64,000 nt of DNA from Hyparrhenia diplandra (taxonomy: Eukaryota; Streptophyta; Magnoliopsida; Poales; Poaceae), in the NCBI GenBank assembly GCA_015847255.1, contig JADLZK010006498.1, positions 1 through 64,000 of the forward strand, in the 5' to 3' direction. Shown piece after piece: positions 47,001-59,274 of the stretch. A program made the translations under genes and the position numbers. Below the pieces are notes generated by a model that worked only from the letters and a program-made list of their open reading frames with translations, did not search any database and was not told the DNA's origin. The number at the start of each line of letters is the position of its first letter. The first letter of the stretch is position 1.

Positions 47001-47399
47001 ATTCCCCCCTTGAGGGCGAAAGGCCGCAAGCGGCGTGCTTTAGCTCTCAACGATTTGCGGTGGTAGCGGAGGTGTTGAGGGTTCCCTCCCCCCCTGGGAC
47101 GATTTCGCGGAGGTCTTTTTCTTTGCAGGTCAGCGTCGGGGCACTTGGTCCGATCGGCGCTTTGCGAGGTCGAGGTGACGTTGTCGACCCGTTGGACGCG
47201 ACCGTGTGTCTTGGGATGCGAAGAGGCGGTGGTGGGCCTATAAAAGGGGTTTCCCAGGGGTGAGGGTCTTACCCCAACCATCGCCGCCTTTTCCTTTCTG
47301 TTCCTTCAAGCACCTTTGCTTTTTCGCTCCGCTCTGCTTTCGCTTGCCTCCGCTAGCCGCCTTGCGAGTTGCTTAGGTGCATGCGCGCTAGTCCTTGGC

Positions 47400-50300
47400 C
47401 GTTTAGCGTGAGGGGTCGCTTCCCAGACGAGAGCTCACGGGCCATACCGCGGAGCTCTTGCCGTATCGCTCTATCCGATTATCTGCGCCTCTTCGAGGAG
47501 TGCATGCCGACACGGCTCGCGCTCAAGACCTGGAAGATACCCTCTCTCCGACGTTGAAGCCTCCATCGGGGATCTCATGGCTCTTGGAAGACGTCCGCGA
47601 CCTACGAGTTGGGTTCGTCCAAGATGACCGAAAGCGTGCTCGAGGACCTCCGCCCGAGAGGAAAGGGGTTTCATCGGCGCCAACTGCGAGGTCAAGCTTC
47701 CTCAAGGCGAGACAGTGCCAGAGCTGCCTCGAGCCACAGAATCAATGGGGGGTTTTTTCAAGAATTTTTTCACTGGCGGTCTCCGCCTCCCCCCCTTTCG
47801 TTTGCTCGCACGGTGGTGGAGTCTTTTGAAGTGCAAGTTCACCGGCTCACTCCGACGCATTCCCTAGCGTTGTCGAAGTTCGTGTGGGCTGTTGAGTCCT
47901 ATGGCGAGAGGCTTAACACGAATACCTTTGTCCGGTTCTATGAGTTACACAAGCAGCCGAAGCTTCGGAAGATGGAGGAAGGGAGCGAGAAGAAACTGCA
48001 GTTCGGGTGCTGCACGTTCAGCCCTCGTCGCTACCAGGGCGAGGAGAAGGCGGAGATCTCCTACGCTCAGAAGAACAAGTGGGAGCCCGGTTGGATGGAA
48101 TATCGGTTCTACGCCAAGTCGGCGCACGGACGGGGAAGACCGTTGACGGGTGGAGATATCTCGCTATCCCTTCAAGGCCCAAGCTTGTTCCTGCGTGGAC
48201 ATCGTCGCCGTCCCGATCCAAATAACGATCCACGGAGCGACGGGAGAAGTGTCGAAGCCTCCTCTCCTCGCGTGTCGCTATTCGAGGCCGCGATTTGGTG
48301 GAGGAGATATGTGCGGCGAAGATCTCGGCCGCCGCAACGCCACAAGAATCCAATTACGTTGGAGAAGGTGAACCCGCCCGTTTTTGGAGACGCGGAGGTG
48401 CTGGTTCGTTCCCGCGCCTGGCGCTCGCTCCCCGAGGGTGTTAGCCCGGATGCGCTCGTCTGCGCGGGTTGAGATGGAGGCTCAGGAGGCCGGGCCCCAT
48501 CTCGACGAAGGAGTTTCGGGCGCTGAGATCTCAGGCGGGGACCATGCCCTGGCCCGGAACCGTGTCTTCGAGGAGATGGGGGTTGAACAGAATCATAAGG
48601 TTCCTGGAAAAATTCTTGCTGAGATCGAGCGGCGTGAGCTTCAAGCGGGCCGCCAAAGCTCGAAGGCGGCGAAGGATCGCCTCCGCGGCGCCGCCGCCGT
48701 GGTGAGAAGAGGGAGGCTCCTCCCTTAACCTGGGAAGTAAAGAAGAAGAGCAAGGCGGAGTGGTAACACCTCCGGCTCGTCACTCGCTCCACGCTGCGAC
48801 CGGCCAAAAAGAGGAGGCCAAGAAGAAGAAGCGGCGGGCCGGCATGCAACCAAAAGCAGTGCGCGGGCGCCGTTTGGCCGCGCTGCGGGAGACGCAGGCC
48901 CGTGGGGAATCCGTTGCCGGGTCTCTGACGCTGCAAGGTCACGATCGGAGGGGGTGGGGCTGTTTCGCGTTAAGGCTGGTCCGGCCCCCACCGAAGAGTA
49001 CCGGGCGGGCTTTTGAAGGCGAGGACTACATCGGAGGTGTCGAAGGCCATGGGCTGACCCCATGGTGACTTGCCCTGCTCTAGCGATAGCTCCGAGAATC
49101 ATGGAGCCGAGAGCGTTCGGGGCATGTCGGGAGCTGGGGTCTCCCCGCAAAGATGAAGGAGCAGGAGGTAGAGATTGATTCTCGCCTCCGAAGACTCTTT
49201 CGTTCCACCCATCGGAATGAGTCTTACCTATGCCCGAATGCAGGAGAGTTTCGTGCCGTTCATGACGCCGCGTCTAAGGGTAAGGGCGTTGAGGCGGAGA
49301 GCTGTCGCCGCGAAGGCTACGAAGGCAGCGGATGGATGTTGGAGGTGCTACGCACCGGTGCCGCTCTCCGCTCCACGCCACCGTTGAGCGTATGCCGCTA
49401 GTCGTTTTTGTATGTAGTCTTAATATGTTTGCCCTGGGTGACTTACTTTTCCCTTGTTTCAGATGGTGGCGGTCGCTGCGGCGTGGGTCTAAGTTCTCCT
49501 GCCTTCTTCGGCGAGGGTGATTTGAGTAAAGTGATACGCCTTGCTTCGCTTACTTATTTCGTTTCGGTATGACTTCGAGCTTGTCCGATATTCTCGATTA
49601 GACACTATACTTAAATATTTTTTTCAGAGGGTGATGTCTACGACGTCTTCAGCAAGGCTATAGATCAGAGCCTTTCGGTGCGGAGATATTTTTTGGTAAA
49701 TTTCGTTTCCTTGAATTGCTGACGAAGGTCTAACCTCTTTTTTTTTTTTTTTTTTAGATGACCACCGGTCTTGAGTGCGTTCGGCGCTAAAGGTTCACCA
49801 AGAAGTTCCGTTTGCGCGCGATAAGATTCGGGTGGATTTGGCGAGTCTCCGCCTGGGCTGAGGAGAAGGCGTCTCTGGAGAAGCTCGTTTCCCAGAACGG
49901 GAACCGCCTCAATGAGCTCTGCTGCGGCTAAGGAGGCGCGGGGATGCGTTGGTCGCCAGCATACAGGCGGAAAAAAACTTCTAGCGATGTGGAGGCTAAG
50001 CTTGAGGAGGCTTTTCAACGCTAGCCTGACCTCGTCGCGAGCCCGGTCGGGCGTAGCGCGGAGGCCGGCCGGACAGCATTTACATGTCCCTGCACCTCCG
50101 TTGCTCGCGTAGGCGGAGGCCATGACCTCTGTTGGCGCGATCGTGGACGCCATTCCCCGCGGAGGCGGGAGCACCGGTGTTTTATCTGGATGGCGAGGAA
50201 CGTCGCCAAGCTTCCAGACGTGCTGCGGGGTGTGTCCGACTTCGGGGCCGGGGCAGCGGGCGACGAATATTGCTCGCATCCTTTCCAAAGAGGGGTGTGG

Positions 50301-50760
50301 CGATATTGCTCGTGTCCGTGTGAAGGAAACACACCATCCGGCTGGTCGGGCGGAGCTTGGCGGTGATGCGCTAAAATTCGTGGGCTCGTTTATGAAGAAA
50401 TTCTGGGTGGTCCACGGTCGGGCGGAGGCATCGTCCCTTGCTCGTTCCTCTTCCGGGTGAGTTTGGTGCCCACAACATATGTTCTTGATTTAGTGGTTTT
50501 CTTGCTTCGCTAGAATGTAACGATGTTTTTGTAGGGTGGTGCTTCAACGGAGGCTCTGCCCTTGAGTCGAGGTTGTGGAGGATGCTCAGGGATGATACTG
50601 CCCGCCACGGCTCCGGGCACGGATGGGGAGTCGCGTACTGGATGAAGATCGGAGGTCTAGGGGGTTTAGATTTTTTATTTTTCGTGGTTTTTTGGGCCTT
50701 TTGCAGCGGATGTGTTTGTCCGCTTGTAAAGAATATTGTCATCTTTGTTGAAATACATTC
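47400..50760 (+). pseudogene. Antisense ORF of the Tat element (transposase_28 / gene 23-like), broken
   Basis: On the strand opposite gag-pol, between integrase and the 3' LTR. The best segment (47609-48472) holds VHRLTPTHSLALSKFVWAVE, VRFYELHKQPKLRKMEEGSE and YAQKNKWEPGWMEYRFYAK, which resemble the 'putative gypsy type transposon' domain found in Tat-clade antisense ORFs. Coding-like sequence continues with frame changes through HLDEGVSGAEISGGDHALAR (about 48500-48550) and possibly to about 50.7 kb (HGSGHGWGVAYWMKIGG). The function of these antisense proteins is not established. Exact start and splice pattern cannot be fixed. Confidence 0.6.
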
Positions 50761-52868
50761 TAATGTTTTGTTTCGATGGATGGTTTCCCTCTTGTGAGTT
50801 CCCCGATGGTGCCTGCTGGGAAGTGAATCCTTTGTGCTTTTATCGAGAGGCGGCGTTTATGTTGACGGAGGTCTACGGTTGTTTTGGAAGGAGACCTTCG
50901 CCAACCCTAGTGTAGATGATATGTATATGCGATGACGTTTTGTTTGATTTTGGAGATGCGCGAATGGCGTTTACACACTCGGTGGCACAGGAAGGGCCTC
51001 TGCCTGGGTTTGACTAATTTTGTTTTTAGTTGGCCCTATCTTGTAAGGGGAGAGTTTTTATTAATAAAGCGAGACTTGTTGGATTACACTTGACTCATTG
51101 TCCGGTTACATTACTCGTTCCTTTTTCAATACCGTCTTAGATTTTGTTTTGGTCCTTCGCTTGTGGATTTGGCGGAGGGTAGTCATTTGTTTGAGGCGCC
51201 AATCCGTCCCCTTCCATTGCGAAGTACTCGGCGTGGAGGAGGCGTCTGGTCATGCTTTGTGCCTCCGCTACCCGCGTGGAGGAGCGCAATTAGTCGCCGG
51301 CCGTGGCGGGTCTTCGGCAAGAATCTTGCATTTGGATGCTTTGCATGTGTTATGATCTCCGAGGGGGATGTTACGATTCTTACGCGGTCTCCCCGAGGTT
51401 CTCCAAATACTAAGATCATTACGATTTCTTACATGGTTTCTCTTCCTATGCGCCGCTTAGGTCGGGAGGAGGGTGACGTCCGCACTCATCTTCGTTCCTC
51501 TAGCTTTTCTTGGCGCTTGGTGTCTTGGGATAATGGGATGTCGTTTGATTGGAGGTGGTGGGACGGGGTTTGTTTTATAGGGTCGGTGCCGTTATGAGGA
51601 CTTATTGATGTTGTCCTTTGGTAGGTAAGTTAGGTTTGCTGGGTTAGTATATAACCCAATCGATTCCCTCCCCCCCTTGCTAACTCGGGTACTATGGGCC
51701 AATCTAGTGGTGGCTTAGTAAGCTAGGCTTTGACACCGTGTGAGGGTTCGTAAGCAGTGGTCTAGGATGTTTATCCGGTTGCCCTCCTATTCGTTGGTGG
51801 AAGCTTCGGGACCGAAAGCAGTGCGCGGGCTATCAATTTCTTGCCGATGGGCTTTGGATGCTTTTGGCGGTTTGCCCTTTGGGCCCTGATCTCGCTAGAG
51901 CGTCTTTAGGTCTACTTTGCTTCCATGGGCGGAGGTTTCTTTGGGATGTGAAACTCCTATGGCGGTCTGCGATGCATCTGACGAGGAGGACGCTGGCGTC
52001 GACGCTGGCGAAGGCTATCTTGTGGTCGCGGCGTGAAGCTGTTGCCCTACACGGTGGTGTTGATCCGTCCTACGTCTTCCGTGTAATGCGTGCTACTACC
52101 ACTTTGCTCCATCTTCTACAAGATGGTGTGATGCTTGCGCTAAACAGGGCGTGTGAACAAGCGAAGGTCTCTGTCTACTCGCGGCATGTGTCTGTTGCCT
52201 AGCGTAGTGGTGTGGGGTATCGTATTTTTCTTTTTGTTTCTCCACTACCCTTTGTACCATCTTCGGCGGAGATGTTTAGAACTTGGGACAAACACAATGT
52301 CAAGAACTGTGTAATTCGAGAATGTAATAGCAAAGCAAGAAATGTCTTAAGTATCTTGAATTTTTTTGTATTTGTCCTCCCCATTTGCCTTTTTTGGCGG
52401 AGGTGTTCAGCGATGCCCCGAAATGGGATGTGTCTTTTTTCAGCCGTTTGATTTTGGACACATGCCGTTGTGTCACCTCGATGCCTACGCCGGGTAGGAC
52501 TTTTTCCGAGGTTTTTTTGGGGACCATTTCGTTGGTCTTTGGAGGTCATTTTTAGGTCGGAACCTCCTCGCGTTACGCCATAACAATGTCCTCTCGGGTG
52601 TTTTTGCCGTGGTTGTCGAATTACGTGACTTCGTTGCTAGTCACTTTCGACCTGTTCTTTCTTTCTTGTTTTGGGGAAATTTCCTCTTTATATTTCGGAG
52701 GGTTTTACATTGGTCTTGCCTCGTTAAAAAACCTCACCTCCGCTAGGAGTTCCCCCAATGAGGAAAAGAGTGCAAGACCTTATTTGAAATGCTTGTAAAA
52801 ATCTAATGCTACTTTTGCGAGAAAGTAAGATAGTGGCTGACCTCCGCTTATATTTCGCGGGGGTAGCC
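50761..52868. other. Tat element untranslated/spacer region
   Basis: Between the end of the antisense ORF and the integrase C-terminus, with short open frames on both strands and no recognisable motif. It includes a T-rich stretch and several single-exon-sized GC-rich frames. Confidence 0.4.
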
Positions 52869-53964
52869 TTACACGTAGTATTTGCGAAGGTTGTCCACAT
52901 TCCATGTGTGGTCGGAGGTGTTGCCTTGTTCATCCATCAGACGGAAGGCTCCCTGCCTTGTTGTTGCTTTTGCGATGAATGGACCATCCCATTTTGCCTG
53001 CAACTTCCCTACCGTTGAAGCGTTTGGCTTTCTCTTGAGTACGAGGTCTCCGTCTTGGATGTTCTTCTTTGCGGACCTTCTTTGTCCCTCCATTTTTTGG
53101 TCTCCGCTTGGTATTTCGTATGTTTTCCACGGCTTCTATTCTCGTCTGCTCTAGTGTTTCTTTTTGCGTATTCCTCGTCTTACGCTATCTTGTGCTTCAT
53201 AACGTGGAGGCTTTTCGTGCTTTTAGTTCTTCTCGGGAGCATTGCTTCTTCTCCGTACATGAGCTTGAATGGGGTGAAGCCGTAGCTTCGCGAAGGCTGT
53301 CGTGTTGTGAGACCGGACTACTCTTGGTAGTTCGATGCGCCCACTTTTCCCTTGCGGAGGTTGAATAGGGTTTTTGAGATTGCGAGAGAATATTATTCCG
53401 TTTGCTCTCTCCTTTGCTCCATTTGATTCTGGGTGGTAGACTGACGCGAAGGCTATCTTTGTTCCCATTTGTGAGCAGAAGTCCCTGAACTTGTCTGAGT
53501 CGAATTGCTTTCCGTTGTCTACTGTCACCATTCTTGGTACCCCAAACCTGCAGATTATGTTACGCCAAGTAGAACTTGGTGATGGATTGAGAGGTTATTT
53601 TTGCCAAGGGCTTCGGCTTCTATCCATCCGGTGAAGTATTCTACCGCTACATTTGCAAATTTGTTTTCCTCCTTGTCTTTGTTGGTAGTGGACCAACGAT
53701 ATCAATTCCCCATCTCTCTGTAGTGGCGGTCGGAGGTATTAGCTGTGTTTACGTTGAAGGGCTTTTACGGTGGGGTGCAAAATTTTGACAGGCTTCGCAT
53801 GTTTTGACAATCTGCTGCGCGTCTTTTATATGCGTGGGCCAATAGAATCCTTGGCGGATGGCCTTCGCCGATAGTGCTCTTGGTCCGATGTGGGATCCGC
53901 AGATACCGGCATGTATTTCTTTGAGTAGGTCTATACCTTCGCTTTGTGGGATGCACTTGAGCAT
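52869..53964 (-). pseudogene. Tat element integrase
   Basis: In minus order: the zinc-binding HHCC region (HAGICGSHIGPRALSAKAIR ... CEACQ); the catalytic core with TVDNGKQF (second Asp) and YHPESNGAKERANG (catalytic Glu); and the C-terminal domain ending TWNVDNLRKYYV, a typical Tat-integrase ending. Frame changes occur around 53540-53740 and near 53290. The enzyme inserts the cDNA into the genome. This copy is broken. Confidence 0.85.
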
Positions 53965-54237
53965 TGGTTGGACCAGTCCCCTCTTGAACGGTGGCCGTCG
54001 ATGAGCGTGTAGCTTCTTGCTCGTGCCTCTGTTCTGGAGGCTTCCGCGTCACTTTCTGGGTAGCTTACGTTATTGAGGTTATCGATTATGGCTTGCCTCC
54101 AGTCTTCACCTTCCACCAACATTACTGTCTTGAATGCTACTTTTAGTGTTTCTGTTGCTGGCTTACATACCACATTGTAGATGGTGCTCTGTGGCATGCG
54201 GAGGTTATTTGCTGCTGCCTTGGCTAGGGTGTCCGCC

Positions 54238-55000
54238 TCACCGTTTTGATCTCGGGGGATGAATTTTACTGATAAATCCTTGGAATCTTCGTTCCATTGC
54301 TCTGACCACCGCGAGGTAGTTTATGAGTTCCGGTTCTCTGGCCATGCATTCTTTTTCCACTTGCCCATCTACTATCATTGAGTCTGTTCTGACTTCTACC
54401 AGTTTTGCGCCATAGGCCTTTGCTTTGGTGAGCCCTAGTATGAGTCCTTCGTATTCCGCTGTGTTATTTGTTTGAGGGCACTCTAGTCGTGTGGCGAAGT
54501 ATGATTTTATACCCATGGGTGACATTACTATTGCGGAGGCACCTGCTCCGTTTCTGCCCCAAGCTCCATCAGTGTAAAAGCGTCCCATAGTTCGATTGAT
54601 CGTTTTGTTCTTTTCGTTTTGTTGGGAGTCCACTCTGCCACAAAGTCTGCTAGTACTTGAGATCGTATTGCGGACCTGTGTACAAACGTTATTTCGAACT
54701 GAGATAGCTCGGCTGCCCATTTACTGATTCTTCCTGAAGTTTCCTTATTTCTCAGGACCTCCGCCAGTGGTTGTGTAGTGGGCACTGTCACTTTGTACGC
54801 ATGGAAGTAGTGTTTGAGTTTTCTAGAAGCTATTACAAGTGCATATGTTATCTTTTCTATCTCTGTATAGTTGATCTTGGCTCCCGCGAGAGCCTCCGAT
54901 ACATAATAGATTGGTAGCTGGCGGGTTTGGTCGTTTTCGTTCTTCTCTTGCACTGCTACCACGCTGACAGCGTGATCTGATGCTGCTATGTAGAGGAGTA
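54238..55000 (-). pseudogene. Tat element dual RNase H
   Basis: First the pol RNase H / connection (YYVSEALAGAKINYTEIEK, ALVIASRKLKHYFHAYKV, LADFVAEWTP), then a second, archaeal-type RNase H (RFYTDGAWGRNGAGASAIV, QTNNTAEYEGLILGL, VRTDSMIVDGQV) with D, E and D catalytic residues visible. A second RNase H is diagnostic of the Tat clade. The two parts are in different frames. Confidence 0.85.
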
Positions 55001-55184
55001 TGGGTTTCTCTTTGTCGCATCATTCTTACATTTCTTTGTTGCAGGTATTCTTCGAGTTTTGCGAATGCCTCCGCTTGCTCTTCTCCCCATTTGATGTTCC
55101 CTCCTCCCCTCAAGGCTTGGAAGAAAGGGAGGCTTTTTTCTGCGGACTTGGAGATAAATCTGTTGAGGGCTGCTATTACGCCCG

Positions 55185-55960
55185 TTAGCTTTTGTACCTC
55201 TTTCTTTGTTTTAGGCTCCGCCATGTCTCACGATTGCCTTTGTTTTTCTGGGTTAGCTTTGACCCCTTCGGAAATGACAATGTAGCCGAGGACCTTCGCC
55301 TTGGTGACTCGAAGACGCACACGAGGGGGTTTAGCTTGAGGCCCGACTTCTTCAGGTTCACGAAGGTTTCTTGTAAGTCGGAGATGTGGTCCTGCTCCCT
55401 TTTGCTCATAACTATGAGGTCGTCGACATAGGCGATCATGTTTTGTGTAGTTGCTCCTTCAGGACCTTGCACGTCATTCTAGCGAAGGTTCCACCGGCAT
55501 TTTTCAGGCCTTCCGCATTCTGACAAAGCAATAAGTCCCGAATGGAGTTGTGAAGCTTGTCTTTTCTTCATCTTCTTTTCTTAGCCATATTTGGTGATAT
55601 CCTGAATAGCAGTCTAGCAGTGAGAACCTTCAACACCCTGCTGCTTTATCGACGGAGGTGTCTATTCTTGGCAGTGGATAGTTGTCTTTTTTGGTTGCCT
55701 TGTTGAGATCACGTGAAATCTATGCACATCCTCATTTTACCGGAGGTCTTTTTTGGCACCAGAACCACATTTGCGAGCCAATCTGTGTATTTGACCTCTC
55801 GGATGACCTTGGCGTCGAGTAGCCTCTGGACCTCCGCTTTCGTTTGCTAGTACTATGTCTTCCGACATTTTCCTTTGTCGTTGCTTCTTTGGCCTCATGT
55901 TGGGGTTGATATCTAGGACATGTTCGATGGTGTCCCTATCGACCCAGCGTGTAGGTCCTC
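55185..55960 (-). pseudogene. Tat element reverse transcriptase
   Basis: The active site IAYVDDLIVMSK is intact near 55415-55440. Upstream, in shifted frames, are DWLANVVLVPKK, KMRMCIDFT and NAGGTFARMT. The enzyme copies the element RNA into cDNA. At least four frame changes break it in this copy. Confidence 0.85.
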
Positions 55961-56137
55961 TTGGCGACCACGCGAAATTTTTTTTTTTTTTCGATGAGAA
56001 GCTCCGCCAACTCTTCCTCTTCTTCGGTGGTAGATCTGCTGATTGTGACTGTGTGATCCGGGTCATCGTCTACTCTTATCTTCTTGATTTTCTCTTGGCC
56101 TGCTTGTTTGCTCTCTTTTTTTCATATCAGGTGGTTC

Positions 56138-56749
56138 TTAACCTTCGCTCTCTGTTTGTACTGAATTGACGTTTCTGTGGGCGCGATATATTGCCTTCTC
56201 TATGGTTCTGGCTTCCTTCTGGCTCCCGTACACTGTTATGATCCCGTGGAGCGCTGGCATCTTCATACATAAGTAACCCATGTGTATTGCCGCGTTGAAC
56301 TTGTTTGTGAATCCTCTGCCAAAAATTGCGTTGTACGGGGAGTAGACATCAACGATGTCGAAGGTTATGTACTCCGTTCTGGCGCTTTTTTCGTCCGCGA
56401 AGGACACTGGCAAGACTATCTTTCCCAACGCCTGCACTTGTCTTCCGCCAAACCCTATGAGTGGTGAGTCTGAGGGTTGTAGCTGGTTTCTGTTGAAATT
56501 CATCTTGTCGAAAGCGTTGGCGAATATTATGTCTGCGGAGCTTCCTGTATCCACGAGTACTCTTTTCATTTCCCATGTTGCTACGTTTGTTTCTATCACC
56601 ATAGCGTCAACATGCGGGTAGCTCTCTAATTTGAGATCTGCTTCTGAGAAGGTTATGGGGGTGTTCGACCACTCCCCGAACCTGACTGAGGGCTGAACCG
56701 CTGCATTATTGACCAAGCGGAGGTGGTCTCTTTTTGTTTTTGGTTTCAT
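56138..56749 (-). pseudogene. Tat element aspartic protease region
   Basis: A 203-codon open frame contains VLVDTGSSADIIFANAFDKM with the DTGS active site, LIGFGGRQVQALGKIVLPVS, and YNAIFGRGFTNKFNAAIHMG. All are characteristic of plant Ty3/gypsy proteases, which cleave the Gag-Pol polyprotein. This is the longest undamaged frame of the element. Confidence 0.9.
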
Positions 56750-56999
56750 ATTCTATTGATGAACCTCCGGTGATAGGCAATATGGTTCCGATGGAGGGTA
56801 GGGGGGCGTGGGGGTTGTATTGGTTTTCCAGGCTTGGCTCGTTTTTCATGGGAGCGCTGGGTGGGGGTCCTTGCGGAGGTGGTGGCAGACTCTGGTTTGA
56901 GACTTGGTTGACTGTCTGTCTGTTAGTGTGTTGAGGCTGTCCTGTCTCGACATAGGTTAGGTGTTGCCTCGGGTTCGAGTACGACATGCTTGACTCCGA

Positions 57000-58630
57000 G
57001 GAATAATTTTGAATTGGTGGTGGAGGTGGCGAAGGCCTCCATCTTTGGAAGGATTTTGGGATAGTAGGCGTTTGCCAGGGTCGATGGGTGCACTTGGTTT
57101 GATGTTAGGGAGGGATAGATTGGGCAATGCTGGCGATCTTGCGACTACGGGCTTTGCGAAGGCTCCGTCCGTGTGTATGTGTAAGCGTTGTTGATTTCCC
57201 TCGCTGGCTGTGTGGAGGGTTGGTTTGTGGGGGTGGGTTTGCTAGGTTCTTGAGTGCCTTGTCTCTTTTCTGTTGGATGGTAGGGCGATCTCTTGTATAG
57301 TGGCCTTTCTCTTCGCCATGTATTGCCTTGAACTGTTTTTCTTGGTCCTCTGTTCCAATTTTTACGGGGTTGTTTTCCTTGTCTACGACTTTTGGTTGTC
57401 GGGTGGCCTTGCTCCCCGAGTGTTCTTATTTGTTGGCGGGCTCCGTTGCTTGATTCATTGTCGAGAACTTTGCTGCCCTCGATCTTTGCTTGGGTTCTTC
57501 TGCTGCTGAGGCTCCGCTTGCTGGTTCTTTTTATTGCCCTTGGTTTCTTTGTCTTTCCATGTTACGTTCTTCAAGTCTTTTCCGATAGTCTTCGCCGATC
57601 GGATCCGGATCTCAAACTGTTCGCATAGCTCTTGCATTGTTTTTTGGTTTCTTTCGTGCCAATTCCAAAATGAATGGTCCCAAGCGGAGCCCTCGATGGC
57701 TGCATCTATTGCCACTTGATCGGGGGCGTCGGGGCCTTCGCCTTTAGCCGTAAGGAATCTCGAAAGTAATCTTTTTAGTGGTTCGTTGTAGCCTTGCCTG
57801 CACTTTGGAACAGATCCATGGAGGTGAGTGGCTAGCGCGACCGGGGCCTTTGAAGTTCTCCAGTATTTTTGTCGCGGAGGTTTTCCCATGAGTATATTGT
57901 CTTTGGGTTTCAAGCATGGAATACCAGGCTAGAGCATCTCCTTCTAGCGGCAATTATAAAGGCCTTCGCCCGATCTTGCTTCATTGCCTCCGGCCGAGGG
58001 CCACCGCCCCTCATAGCTCATTATGAACCCGATCGCGGTCTGTTTTTCCATTGAATTTCGGGGCCTGGGTGGGTTTGTATCCGGTCGGCCATGGTGTCCG
58101 CTATATGCCCTCGGGAGCGGAGACTTGGGATCGAAAAGCTCTTCGGTCTGTGGGACATCATGGGTGATCGGGGGTTGGAAGCTTCTGGATCAATGTTCAT
58201 GGCCGTGTGACTCGCTATAGGGAGGGGGACAATGGCGGTGGGCGGGTTGGCGGGGCTGGTTGGCCAAGCGCATGCTTTGAATCTCCGCCGCAAGAGGCGC
58301 GATCTGGCTGCGATCTCGATCGCTTCGCTGCGGAGGCCTCTTGTGCCTTGAGGATCTCAGCGTGGCGCATTGCCGCTTTGTCTCTTTCTGCTGTAACCTA
58401 AGTGAGGAGGCGCGGTTATCGCAGTTCTTGGACTGGCGGGGATTCCACCCTCGGGGTTCAACCGTCTCCTCAGCTCCGCCTGTATGCACGCTCTTCTCCT
58501 TGCTCATCATCGAGCGGAGGGTCCTCCTCCGCCGTTGCATAGGTGCTCCTCATACTACGCTTAGGTCGGGTGCTCCTTGCGGTGCCCTTGCACTCGTGGT
58601 AGCCCTCTTCCTCTTTTCGTGGAGCCATGG
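57000..58630 (-). pseudogene. Tat element gag
   Basis: Begins near MAPRKEEEGYHECKGTARST (58628). Then TGGAEETVEPRGWNPRQSKN, the retrotransposon gag core (PLEGDALAWYSMLETQRQ; NEPLKRLLSRFLTAKGEGPD; WNWHERNQKTMQELCEQFEI) and a degenerate zinc-knuckle region (IHGEEKGHYTRDRPT near 57290). Gag forms the virus-like particle. Frame changes near 58500, 58020 and 57760 break it. Confidence 0.8.
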
Positions 58631-58660
58631 TTTCTCCGTCCGGCCCCACGGTGGGCGTAA

Positions 58661-59269
58661 TGTTGGGCTTGGGGCTCTCAACACGGGGAAGACCTCCGCT
58701 CGGCGGTGCCACGAGGGAGATAGCTAGGGGTGACGCGTGTTGGGGCTAGTGATAACGACGATAATTGCTCATTATGGAATTTTCCAACCATCCTCCTCTT
58801 TTAGGGGAGGACTCCTCCCTATTTATAGTTTCACATTTGCGGGATACGAGATTACATTCTTGCCCTCTAATACCCTCGGCATATTCCCTCATATTTACAC
58901 GCCGCTTGGGCCTTTTGTGTACTCTCATGTTCCGGCACCGCCTCTCTCCAGCTGGGCCCGTCTTGTCGGCTTCGGCCCCGTGCGGCCTTGGCACATCGGT
59001 CGGCCCCGCCCGGCACTAGGGGAAAAACGGGCGGAGACCAGGGACCTCCGCGATCGCCATGAGGCTGGGAAGCCTCATCTCCGGAGGCGCCATCAAGTGG
59101 AGATGGGGGAGGGTCTCCGCTTTGCCCTGGTAGCGGAGGTCCGGGAGCCACCCGATTCACTGAAAAGGAACATCAACATAAGCTCGAACATCGGTACAGA
59201 CCTGCTGTGCGTGCCTCGTGCAGACCGTGAACACCTCCGCTCGTACCGCCAGGGTCCCGTGTCCCAACA
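58661..59269 (-). repeat. 5' LTR of the Tat Ty3/gypsy element
   Basis: 609 bp, tgttgggcttgg to gtgtcccaaca, the same ends as the left LTR. It lies upstream of gag on the minus strand and so is the promoter-bearing LTR. Confidence 0.95.
58819..58830 (-). promoter_or_regulatory. TATA box of the 5' LTR
   Basis: On the minus strand aaactataaatagggag reads as a strong TATA box about 160 bases before the gag-side end of the LTR, pointing in the gag-pol direction. The same motif is at 46502-46511 in the 3' LTR. Confidence 0.7.
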
Positions 59270-59274
59270 TGAAG
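59270..59274. repeat. Target-site duplication (right) of the Tat element
   Basis: Exact tgaag repeat following the right LTR. Confidence 0.95.

Larger units (their letters stand above)
46341..59269 (-). mobile_element. Complete Ty3/gypsy LTR retrotransposon, Tat type, 12.9 kb
   Basis: Two LTRs (46341-47000 and 58661-59269) flanked by the identical 5-bp TSD tgaag enclose gag, protease, reverse transcriptase, RNase H, a second RNase H and integrase on the minus strand, in Ty3/gypsy order. The second RNase H (FYTDGAWGRNGAGASAI ... NNTAEYEGLILGL) and an antisense ORF between integrase and the 3' LTR are features of the Tat clade (Grande/RIRE2/Retand relatives). The coding frame is broken by many small indels, so it is structurally complete but not autonomous as written. 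Copies replicate by reverse transcription and integrate through their own integrase. Confidence 0.93.

Noticed and set aside
46412..47263. 283-codon plus-strand frame starting inside the left LTR
   Set aside because: Lies mostly in the LTR and its border, has no domain, and is only partly conserved in the other LTR. Treated as LTR sequence.
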